Source: Croceicoccus bisphenolivorans
Lineage (GTDB): Bacteria; Pseudomonadota; Alphaproteobacteria; Sphingomonadales; Sphingomonadaceae
Length of the DNA: 64,000 nt
NCBI RefSeq assembly: GCF_001634625.1
Contig: NZ_LRSE01000007.1
Coordinates: forward strand, 123,368 to 187,367
Direction of reading: 5' to 3'
The notes beneath the pieces were generated by a model, which made no database searches, was not told the DNA's origin, and saw nothing but the letters and a program-made list of their open reading frames with translations. Position numbers and translations under genes: made by a program. This document shows, one piece after another, positions 56,885 through 64,000 of this stretch; the first letter of the stretch is position 1, and the number at the start of each line of letters is the position of its first letter.

Positions 56885-57298
56885 TTGCCCTTACTCGATT
56901 CGCTCATCGTGCCGATCACCCGCATCATCGATCGCGTCATCCCCGACAAGGAAGCCCGCGAAAAGGCCAAGCTGGAACTGCTCCGACTGGAAGGCACGCA
57001 GGAAATGCAACTGGTGGAGGCGCGGCTTTCGGCCATCGTCGCCGAAGCGAATTCGACCGATCCGTGGACAAGCCGCGCCCGCCCCGGTTTCCTCTACGTG
57101 ATGTACGCGATGATCCTGTTTTCCATTCCCATGGGGCTGATCGCCGCGTTCGACCCGCCATCGGCCACAGCGATCGCGGATGGCATCACGCGGTATCTGA
57201 ACGGTTTACCCGAACCGCTCTATGCCCTCTTCGGCACCGGTTATCTCGGCTATACGGTCGCCCGCCAATGGGGAAAGACCAAGGGCACCGAAAGGTAA
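56885..57298 (+). CDS. 3TM holin (gene-transfer-agent type)
   Basis: 137 aa. An amphipathic helical N-terminus ([21 protein letters not shown]) precedes two or three TM segments (about 62-85 and 105-125), matching the holin-of-3TMs family linked to release of gene transfer agents. The TTG at 56885 has AGGAGAAG four bases before it. No endolysin or capsid gene is nearby; in Rhodobacterales the GTA holin is often away from the structural cluster. Confidence 0.75.
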   Translation: MPLLDSLIVPITRIIDRVIPDKEAREKAKLELLRLEGTQEMQLVEARLSAIVAEANSTDPWTSRARPGFLYVMYAMILFSIPMGLIAAFDPPSATAIADGITRYLNGLPEPLYALFGTGYLGYTVARQWGKTKGTER

Positions 57299-57356
57299 GC
57301 CGCAGGCAGGTTTGGCGGGGAAGAACGCATCCGCCCCTTGCCCTCCATCAAGTCTC

Positions 57357-57374
57357 GGCGTAGCGCGCTACGCC
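57357..57374. promoter_or_regulatory. 18-bp perfect palindrome upstream of accB
   Basis: GGCGTAGCG mirrored by CGCTACGCC, 27 bases before the accB start. It could form a leader hairpin or be a dimer-binding operator. No T run follows. Confidence 0.45.
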
Positions 57375-57401
57375 AACAGACAACCTCCGAAAGAGGAATT
57401 G

Positions 57402-57890
57402 ATGGGCGAAGCCAAGACCCCCGTAGCCCGCCGTACGGCCGGCATGAACGTTGACAGCGCACTCGTGCGCGAGCTTGCTGAACTGCTGACCGAAACCGGC
57501 CTGACCGAGATCGAGGTCGAAGACGGTGACCGCAAGATCAAGGTGTCGCGCGCCGCCGTTGCGGCGGCCGCGGCCCCTGTCGCTGCCTTTGCAGCTCCTG
57601 CCGCTGCGCCGGTTGCCGCAGCCGATCCCGCGCCTGCCGCTGCCAGTGCAGCGCCGGTCGACGCGGTGAAGTCGCCGATGGTCGGCACCGCCTATCTCTC
57701 GCCCGAACCGGGTGCGGCCAACTTCATCGAAGTGGGCAAGCAGGTGAAGGCCGGCGAAACCCTGCTCATCGTGGAAGCGATGAAGGTCATGAACGCGATT
57801 CCCGCGCCCAAGGCCGGAACGATCAGCAAGATTCTCGTCGGCAATGCCGAACCTGTCGAATTCGACCAGCCCCTCGTCGTGATCGACTGA
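57402..57890 (+). CDS. accB: Acetyl-CoA carboxylase biotin carboxyl carrier protein
   Basis: 162 aa. A helical N-terminal region (about 15-55), an Ala/Pro-rich hinge (55-88), then the biotinyl domain with biotinylated Lys128 in [14 protein letters not shown] precedes the ATG. It is coupled to accC with 14 bp between. In many bacteria aroQ precedes accB; here the holin gene does. Confidence 0.96.
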   Translation: MGEAKTPVARRTAGMNVDSALVRELAELLTETGLTEIEVEDGDRKIKVSRAAVAAAAAPVAAFAAPAAAPVAAADPAPAAASAAPVDAVKSPMVGTAYLSPEPGAANFIEVGKQVKAGETLLIVEAMKVMNAIPAPKAGTISKILVGNAEPVEFDQPLVVID

Positions 57891-57904
57891 GCGGGGACGG
57901 ACGG

Positions 57905-59254
57905 ATGGCTATTTCGCGGATACTGATCGCCAATCGCGGCGAGATCGCACTGCGTGTCCACCGCGCGGCACACGAAATGGGGATCGAGACGGTGGCGGTG
58001 CACTCCACCGCCGATGCCGATGCGATGCACGTTCGCCTTGCCGATCAGGCCGTCTGCATCGGCCCGCCCTCGGCCACCGACAGCTACCTGAACATGGCGG
58101 CGATCATCTCGGCCGCGGAAATCAGCAATGCCGATGCCGTCCATCCCGGTTACGGCTTCCTGTCCGAAAACGCCAAGTTCGCCGAAATCGTGGAGGCGCA
58201 CGGCCTCAAGTGGATCGGCCCCAAGCCGGAACACATCCGCACGATGGGCGACAAGGTCGCGGCGAAAAAAAGCGCGGGCGAGCTTGGCCTGCCGCTCGTT
58301 CCCGGATCTGACGGGGCGGTTTCGGACTATGACGAGGCGAGGCTGATCGCGGCCGACATCGGCTATCCGGTGATCATCAAGGCGGCATCGGGCGGCGGCG
58401 GTCGGGGCATGAAAGTGTGCCCGTCCGAAGACCAGCTCGAAACGCTGATGAAACAGGCGGGCAGCGAGGCGAAATCGGCCTTCGGCGACGATACCGTTTA
58501 TATCGAGAAGTACCTCGGCAACCCGCGCCACATCGAATTCCAGATCTTCGGCGACGGCGAAGGCAACGCGATCCACCTGGGAGAGCGCGACTGTTCGCTG
58601 CAGCGCCGCCACCAGAAGGTGCTGGAAGAAGCCCCCTCGCCCGTCATCAGCGCCGACGAACGCGCCCGCATGGGCAAGGTATGCGCCGACGCGATGGCGG
58701 CAATGGGCTATCGCGGCGCGGGCACGATCGAGTTCCTGTGGGAAAACGGCGAGTTCTACTTCATCGAGATGAACACCCGCCTGCAGGTCGAGCATCCGGT
58801 GACCGAAGCGATCACCGGTGTCGATCTCGTGCGCGAACAGATCCGAATTGCCGACGGCAAGCCGCTGTCGGTCACGCAGGACGAACTGCGCTTTGCCGGC
58901 CATTCGATCGAGTGCCGGATCAACGCGGAAAACGCCTTCACCTTCGCGCCTTCGCCGGGGCTGGTCACCAGCTATCACGCGGCTGGCGGCATGCACGTGC
59001 GCGTCGATTCGGGCCTTTATGCCGGTTATCGCATTCCGCCCTACTACGATTCGATGATCGCAAAGCTGATCGTATATGGCCGCACGCGCGAAGGCTGCAT
59101 CATGCGGTTGAAGCGTGCGCTGGAAGAAATGGTCGTCGAAGGGGTGCAGACCTCGATCCCGCTGCATCAGGAACTGATCCGGCAGGACGATTTCCTGAAC
59201 GGCGATTACACGATCAAGTGGCTGGAGGAATGGCTCGCCGAGCGCGATGCCTGA
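57905..59254 (+). CDS. accC: Acetyl-CoA carboxylase biotin carboxylase
   Basis: 449 aa, ATP-grasp enzyme carboxylating the AccB biotin, first step of fatty acid synthesis. N-terminal ILIANRGEIALRVHRA; glycine loop KAASGGGGRGMKV; active-site EMNTRLQVEHPVTE with the catalytic Arg. Full length, start unambiguous. Confidence 0.97.
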   Translation: MAISRILIANRGEIALRVHRAAHEMGIETVAVHSTADADAMHVRLADQAVCIGPPSATDSYLNMAAIISAAEISNADAVHPGYGFLSENAKFAEIVEAHGLKWIGPKPEHIRTMGDKVAAKKSAGELGLPLVPGSDGAVSDYDEARLIAADIGYPVIIKAASGGGGRGMKVCPSEDQLETLMKQAGSEAKSAFGDDTVYIEKYLGNPRHIEFQIFGDGEGNAIHLGERDCSLQRRHQKVLEEAPSPVISADERARMGKVCADAMAAMGYRGAGTIEFLWENGEFYFIEMNTRLQVEHPVTEAITGVDLVREQIRIADGKPLSVTQDELRFAGHSIECRINAENAFTFAPSPGLVTSYHAAGGMHVRVDSGLYAGYRIPPYYDSMIAKLIVYGRTREGCIMRLKRALEEMVVEGVQTSIPLHQELIRQDDFLNGDYTIKWLEEWLAERDA

Positions 59255-59266
59255 GTTCGGCGCGGA

Positions 59267-59851
59267 TCAGCTGACGATCCGCGCCTCGCTCACCAGAAAG
59301 ATCTCGCAGGCACCCGCACCCTGATCGTTGCGGGTACGCGATGTTTTGTAGCGCCGCCCGTCAGGTGCGAACACGTCGACCAGATGGCCGTGCAGCGACA
59401 CCACGTCATTCGCGCCGATGCCACGGATCACGGCGGCTGCATTGTCATTGGCGGGAATGAGGTGCCAGTTGGCCGAAAACTTCCCGAAACGCCGCACACG
59501 CGGGTCCTGCCATGCCTCCGCACCGGCGCGCCAGTAATAGAACCGGCCCGATTGCGTGATGCTGATGCGCCCGTGCACGTCGGCTCGCGCGCCTTCTCCC
59601 CATGCAACCGCGATGTCGACCGGCGAATAGTCGGAAAAATCATCTCCGATCAGCCCGCCATAGCTTGCACGGGACAGTACCAGCACATCCGCATCGAACG
59701 TCGCCACCTTGCGGATGCCGCGCGCGTCGGTTGCAATGCTGTAGAGTTCGGACTGGCGCGGCGCGGGCACGATGGCGTCGCGCGGTTCGCCTTGGCAACC
59801 GGCGAGCATAACCGCCAGCACCATGACGGCAGCCGCGCGAAACCCCTGCAT
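59267..59851 (-). CDS. Putative lipoprotein
   Basis: 194 aa. Signal sequence with lipobox LAGC near residue 18. The mature part is mixed alpha/beta with no motif I recognise (ATFDADVLVLSRASYGG; GHLVDVFAPDGRRYKTSR). The ATG at 59851 lies six bases after the Lrp gene stop, so the two are co-transcribed. Confidence 0.75.
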   Translation of the reverse strand: MQGFRAAAVMVLAVMLAGCQGEPRDAIVPAPRQSELYSIATDARGIRKVATFDADVLVLSRASYGGLIGDDFSDYSPVDIAVAWGEGARADVHGRISITQSGRFYYWRAGAEAWQDPRVRRFGKFSANWHLIPANDNAAAVIRGIGANDVVSLHGHLVDVFAPDGRRYKTSRTRNDQGAGACEIFLVSEARIVS

Positions 59852-59856
59852 TCCCG

Positions 59857-60318
59857 TTATTCCAGCGGCACGCCCGGTTCGGTCTTCGACGTACGGATGA
59901 CCAGCGATGTCTTGACGCTCGCCACATTGGGCGCAGGAGTCAGCCGGCTGGTGAGGAATTCCTGAAAGCTTTGCAGATCCTTGCTCACGATCTTCAGGAT
60001 GAAGTCGATCTCGCCGTTCAGCATGTGACATTCGCGCACGGCAGGCAGCGTGGCGATATGCTCCTCGAACGCGCGCAGGGCATCTTCGGCCTGGCTCTTC
60101 AGGCTGACCATCGCATAGACGGTTATCGTGAAGCCCAGCGTGGCTGCATCGAGATCCGCGTGATAACCGCGAATCGCGCCGCTTTCCTCAAGCGCGCGCA
60201 CACGGCGAAGGCACGGGGGCGCAGTCAGCCCGACCCGTTGTGCCAGTTCGACGTTGGTTATCCGCCCCTCGTCCTGCAATTCGGCCAGCAGGCGCCTGTC
60301 GATCTCATCAAAATTCAT
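59857..60318 (-). CDS. Lrp/AsnC-family transcriptional regulator
   Basis: 153 aa. HTH at about 5-60 (IDRRLLAELQDEGRITNVEL, then CLRRVRALEESGAI) and a RAM ligand domain (about 70-145, with VRECHMLNGEIDFILKIV). Such proteins sense amino acids; the ligand and targets are unknown. It is divergent from the histidine-kinase-like gene across 262 bp. Confidence 0.92.
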   Translation of the reverse strand: MNFDEIDRRLLAELQDEGRITNVELAQRVGLTAPPCLRRVRALEESGAIRGYHADLDAATLGFTITVYAMVSLKSQAEDALRAFEEHIATLPAVRECHMLNGEIDFILKIVSKDLQSFQEFLTSRLTPAPNVASVKTSLVIRTSKTEPGVPLE

Positions 60319-60580
60319 GGTACTTCAACCCAGAAAGCGGCCATTTGTGCCGCAGCCCCCAATTTTTCGTGCAAGGAACTCACCAACGTGGGCAAGTTGC
60401 GAACAACCTGAGGCCGTTCCAAGCAATAATCGTACTATTATCGTCCCTGTTCCACTTTGCAACGCAGCGATTACACCTCTTTCGCAGTCTTAACCTGAAG
60501 TTTACCTCACTGATCAGGTGGAATCGGGATTGGCTCGTTGCTCGGCGGGCCCGTCACGCTCCACCGCTTCAGGGGATCCG

Positions 60581-62284
60581 ATGACACTCGATGACCGTCT
60601 GCGTACCGTGCTCGATGTCGCTGCTGACAGCGACGATGCGGCGCGTGCGCAATATCGGCAACTCGTCGACCTCCTCGGTAGTGGCAAGGCGGTGGCGGAC
60701 GGATCGCTTGTGGCCGCTGCATTCCTGCGCCTTGCTTCGCTGGCGCGCAGAATTCCCCCAGCCGAACGTGCCTCCATACTTGCCGATCCTGCCCTGCGCT
60801 TGCGATCGCCGCCGCTGGTCGCCCAGTTGTGCGAGGGGGAGCCGGAAGTGGCGAGTGCCGCGATCGCTGCGGCTGATCTCGACGAGGAAGGCTGGACCGT
60901 GCTGACCGGCGTGCTGGATGAAGACCTGCAGGGTCGCATCCGCACGGCGCGCACGAACGGACGCGCCCGCACCGGCGAGGAAAAGCCAGACCTGCTGATG
61001 AAGCGCACGCCGAAGCGCGGATCGATCGTCGACGAGCTGACGCCAAGCGCGCCCGTACCGTCCCGCGCACCTGCACCTCCCGATCCGCCGGTTCCGGAAA
61101 CTGCCGAACCCTCGCAGGTATCGGACATTTCCGAAATCGTCGCGCGCATCGAACGGTTCCGCGTGGCCCGCCGCGAAGCCGCGATGCACGAAGTCATGAG
61201 CGGGGAACGCATTCTTGCCGCCGCTGCCGCCGGATCTTCTGCAGAGACCGATGACGCCGCTCCGCCGCCGGTGGCCGTGCCGCGCGAAATCGACTGCCGG
61301 ATTTCGCCAGACGGGCGCATCGGATGGGCCAGCAACCTTGCGCCAATGCTGTCCGGCCTGATCCTGTCCGCCACTGCCGATGCCACCGCGCGCCTCGACG
61401 AAGCGACGGCTACTGCCATCCGGCGTCAGCAATCGGTGCGCGGCGGTAAAGTGGCAATCACCGCCTCTCCCACGATTTCGGGAGACTGGCGGCTGGACGC
61501 AGCGCCGAACTTCGATCCCGTCGGCCGGTTTCTCGGCTATCACGCCCGCCTGACGCGAGAGGTCGGCAAGCGGGCCGATCCGCGCGGCGATCTGGTACGG
61601 CAGGCGCTGCATGAACTGCGCACGCCGATCAATGCGCTGCAGGGCTTTTCGGAGATTATCCAGCAGCAATTGTTCGGCCCTGTCCCGCACCAGTACCGCT
61701 CGCTGGCGGCGAACATCGCGGGGGAGACTGCGGCACTGCTTGCCGGGCTTGAGGAGATCGACCGGCTGGTGCGCCTGCGCATGGGCACGCGCAAGCTTGC
61801 TGCTGGCCGGACGGAGGTCGGGCCGATGCTTGATTCGCTCGTAGAGCAGGTGTTGCCCTTGCTGTCCGCCCGTGACGCACATCTCGATGCGCACTACGCC
61901 GACCCGCATGTCACGGTGGCCGTCGCAGAAAGCGATCTGGAACGGATCGTCTGGCGCTTGCTGGGCGTGGTGGCCGTTGCCGCGCGCGAAGGCGACCGGA
62001 TCGCATTCGATGTATCCACCTCCGCCGATCAGTTGATCCTCAGTGTCGGCATGCCACGCGCCCTGTCCGCACTTGATGACACCACGCTTTACGGCGCTGC
62101 GGCCAACGACGATGCCACGCAGGAACTGGCTGTCGGCCTTCTGGGCCGCGGCTTTGCCTTGCGGCTGCTGACGGCGGAAACGCGAGCGGCAGGAGGCAGC
62201 CTTGAACGCCATGCCGACCGGCTGGTCCTGACTCTGCCCTGCGAGATCGACGACGAAAGCGCTGGCAGCGAAGAAGCTGCCTGA
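60581..62284 (+). CDS. Histidine-kinase-like protein with degraded ATPase domain
   Basis: 567 aa, soluble. Residues 1-135 are all-alpha and DUF2336/HEAT-like, then a Pro-rich linker and a PAS-like segment (about 235-325). A clear HisKA box has LHELRTPINALQGF with His344. The ATPase domain lacks a normal N box (a WRLLGVVAVAAREGD stretch in its place) and has no DxGxG; only a G2-like GLLGRGFALRLL remains. It may be a phosphotransfer or scaffold protein, not an active kinase. AGGGGAT precedes the ATG at 60581. Confidence 0.78.
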   Translation: MTLDDRLRTVLDVAADSDDAARAQYRQLVDLLGSGKAVADGSLVAAAFLRLASLARRIPPAERASILADPALRLRSPPLVAQLCEGEPEVASAAIAAADLDEEGWTVLTGVLDEDLQGRIRTARTNGRARTGEEKPDLLMKRTPKRGSIVDELTPSAPVPSRAPAPPDPPVPETAEPSQVSDISEIVARIERFRVARREAAMHEVMSGERILAAAAAGSSAETDDAAPPPVAVPREIDCRISPDGRIGWASNLAPMLSGLILSATADATARLDEATATAIRRQQSVRGGKVAITASPTISGDWRLDAAPNFDPVGRFLGYHARLTREVGKRADPRGDLVRQALHELRTPINALQGFSEIIQQQLFGPVPHQYRSLAANIAGETAALLAGLEEIDRLVRLRMGTRKLAAGRTEVGPMLDSLVEQVLPLLSARDAHLDAHYADPHVTVAVAESDLERIVWRLLGVVAVAAREGDRIAFDVSTSADQLILSVGMPRALSALDDTTLYGAAANDDATQELAVGLLGRGFALRLLTAETRAAGGSLERHADRLVLTLPCEIDDESAGSEEAA

Positions 62285-62354
62285 GAGCAACTTTGCGTTG
62301 TGCGTACACCGGCGCTTGCCAAGTCCCTCTCCCCCAGCTAGGCGCGCTGGCCAA

Positions 62355-62430
62355 GGGCCTGTAGCTCAGCGGTTAGAGCTGGCCGCTCATAACGGCTAGG
62401 TCGCGGGTTCGAATCCTGCCGGGCCCACCG
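62355..62430 (+). tRNA. tRNA-Ile2(CAT)
   Basis: Acceptor GGGCCTG pairs with CGGGCCC. D arm GTAGCTCAGCGGTTAGAGC; anticodon loop CTCATAA (anticodon CAT); T arm GCGGG-TTCGAAT-CCTGC. The loop context and GGTCGC region match the lysidine-modified tRNA-Ile2 (E. coli ileX) better than elongator Met. The 3' end is encoded as CCG, not CCA. Confidence 0.85.
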
Positions 62431-62464
62431 TATTTTTCCTGCCGTACGCGGCAGGTCCAAGGGT

Positions 62465-62544
<80 letters not shown>

Positions 62545-62789
62545 CACCCGCCGGAAACCGCATATTTTGGCGCAAAGCAAAATCAGGCCGGTGACCGGAC
62601 CAGAGCTTCGTATCCCGACAGCACGGCCAGAAAGTGCAAGGGACTAGGACGAACGAGGGTATGGCTCGCTACCATGCCTCATTCTTCATAGTCCCGTCCA
62701 CCACGCTTCTTTTCAGCAAACAGTGCTCAAGCATTAGGTTGGCCGCGCGTGCCTTTGCCCGTGGTGGTGTTTCGAGCGGGCGGATGGCT

Positions 62790-64000
62790 TCAGAGTTGGT
62801 GACGCTTGACCGTGCCGTTCTTGATGACGACCGGCATATGGGTTGCGTACCTCTCGAAGATCGAAACGTCGTTCAGGGGATTGCCGTCCAGAACGATCAT
62901 GTCCGCTCGCGCGCCCGGCGCAATGCAACCTAGCTCGCCCGCTCTTTGCATGATCTCCGCGTTAACCGACGTAGCCGAACGCAAGGTTTCGAGAGGACTC
63001 TCCACTTCGGAACGATAGCGGAACTCATTCGACTGCATGTTGTGGTAGTCAGTGCCGAACACATCGGTGCCCAGCCCCACTTTCACTCCGGCGCGGCGGC
63101 ACGTCTCGATCGAACCAAGCATACTTTCCAGTGCACCGGCAGCCTTCTCCCGATTCTCGGCCGACATCCCCGATTCGGCACCGACGGTCAGGATTTGCTG
63201 AATCACGGCCACAGTCGGCACCGTGTAGGTGTTGCCGGTCTTTGCGATAAGTTCGGCGGTCTGGGGCGATATCGATGTCGCGTGATCTATCGAGCGGATG
63301 CCAGCCTCGACACAGCGCCGGGCTCCATCGTCGGTGTGGCAATGCGCGATCACGTATTTTCGCCTGGTGCGGGCCTCTTCGACAGCAGCCTGCAGCTCGT
63401 CCATCGTAAATTGCTGCATCCAGATGGGGTCGGACGGTGATGCGACACCGCCCGAGATGAAGACCTTGATATGGTCTGCGCCGCGATGCAACTCGCCGCG
63501 CGCGACCTTGCGCACTTCGTCCGCGCCATCGACGATCTGACAGATAACCCCGGAATAGGCGCAGTTGCACAAGTCCTTTTCGCGTGGGTTGCGCATATCC
63601 CCGTGCCCGCCAGTCTGCGACAAAGCCTTGCCGCCGTAATAGAAACGAGGTCCGTTGATCAGGTTCTTCTCGATCGCCAGCGCCAGCCCGATATCGCCAC
63701 CGCCGGGATCGCGGACGGTGGTAAAACCGCGATCGAGAGCGCCTTCCAGATGCCTCACCGCGTGCGACACCAGAAACGCATCTGGCATGGTATCGAGGTA
63801 ATGCATGTCAAAGCTGGCGGAATAGGCATGAAAATGCAGATCGATCAGGCCCGGCATCAGGAATTTGCCGGCGCAGTCGATCACTGCCTTGGCATCGGAT
63901 TTGATCTCTCCGCTAGCGACCTCCTTGATGATGCCGTCTTCGACAATGATGCTGCCGTTTTCAATCAGTTCTGAGAACGGCGGTGCAAAATTAGACCACG
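62790..64000 (-). CDS. Amidohydrolase family protein, 5' end cut by window
   Basis: About 403 residues are present. Metal-binding TIM barrel: first ligands in LIDLHFHAYS, further His in AHCHTDDGA and RSIDHATS, and the final Asp in LGTDVFGTDYH. The start lies beyond the right edge; the frame is open at base 64000 (reading WSNFAPPFSELIENG) and then SIIVEDGIIKEV, the usual beta-sandwich lead. Substrate could be an imidazolonepropionase-like or Xaa-Pro dipeptide-type compound; not resolved. Confidence 0.85.
   Translation of the reverse strand, partial: WSNFAPPFSELIENGSIIVEDGIIKEVASGEIKSDAKAVIDCAGKFLMPGLIDLHFHAYSASFDMHYLDTMPDAFLVSHAVRHLEGALDRGFTTVRDPGGGDIGLALAIEKNLINGPRFYYGGKALSQTGGHGDMRNPREKDLCNCAYSGVICQIVDGADEVRKVARGELHRGADHIKVFISGGVASPSDPIWMQQFTMDELQAAVEEARTRRKYVIAHCHTDDGARRCVEAGIRSIDHATSISPQTAELIAKTGNTYTVPTVAVIQQILTVGAESGMSAENREKAAGALESMLGSIETCRRAGVKVGLGTDVFGTDYHNMQSNEFRYRSEVESPLETLRSATSVNAEIMQRAGELGCIAPGARADMIVLDGNPLNDVSIFERYATHMPVVIKNGTVKRHQL

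Noticed and set aside
57692..59167. 491-codon frame opposite accB-accC
   Set aside because: Antisense shadow of two universally conserved genes.
60569..62290. 573-codon frame opposite the histidine-kinase-like gene
   Set aside because: No domain; the sense strand has a Shine-Dalgarno site and HisKA motif.

Overview
The window is GC-rich (roughly 60-65 %) alphaproteobacterial chromosome. The best fit is Sphingomonadales, probably Erythrobacteraceae or a close relative. Reasons: a pst operon whose PstA has a long N-terminal extension, PEP-CTERM-type PrsK/PrsR regulators, a DUF475 membrane protein, a GTA-type 3TM holin, an NAD-dependent FdsGBAD formate dehydrogenase, and protein sequences that match sphingomonad families. 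Nothing in the window fixes the species.

Layout. 1-1105: edge of an integrative element, with a tyrosine recombinase truncated by the window, direct repeats, and a displaced 3' part of a tRNA-Glu(CTC) gene. 1234-10216: complete phosphate-starvation locus phoR - porin - pstSCAB - phoU - phoB, with three 11-bp-periodic Pho boxes before the porin, pstS and phoB. 10229-13716 (minus): extensin-like protein, then an overlapping UdgX-type uracil-DNA glycosylase / radical SAM pair. 14238-18327: a PNPOx-like stress protein, a sodium symporter, panB and a DUF475 protein. 18330-21823: prsK-prsR. 22018-26791: small proteins, an orphan regulator with a degenerate receiver domain, an SLC13 transporter, tRNA-Leu(CAA), an inositol monophosphatase and efp. 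26967-33297: apt and an oppABCDF peptide transporter. 33409-36478: a bifunctional beta-oxidation enzyme and glucokinase, separated by a bidirectional terminator.

36527-40151 holds a divergent three-gene group: a D-Ala-D-Ala-ligase-like ATP-grasp enzyme facing an alpha/beta hydrolase that overlaps a membrane-anchored MurF-like ligase. It looks like a peptide-ligation cassette and not normal cell-wall synthesis, and I rate it the most interesting locus here. 40560-42641 is a Tat-exported sulfite-oxidase-family molybdoenzyme with a cytochrome b and a lipoprotein. 43157-51789 (minus) is one tightly packed array carrying the whole glutathione-dependent route from formaldehyde to CO2: frmA, a VOC protein, S-formylglutathione hydrolase, an NTF2-like protein, fdsG, fdsB, fdhD, fdsA, fdsD. 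A divergent LysR gene and a 9-bp inverted repeat lie upstream.

52797-56031 (minus) is the homogentisate pathway hmgA-fahA-maiA. 56885-59254 is the 3TM holin followed by accB-accC. 59267-62284 holds a lipoprotein, an Lrp/AsnC regulator and a histidine-kinase-like protein with a degraded ATPase domain. tRNA-Ile2(CAT) and tRNA-Pro(TGG) follow, and an amidohydrolase runs off the right edge. The window is mostly conserved core chromosome; only the left kilobase shows clear signs of mobility.
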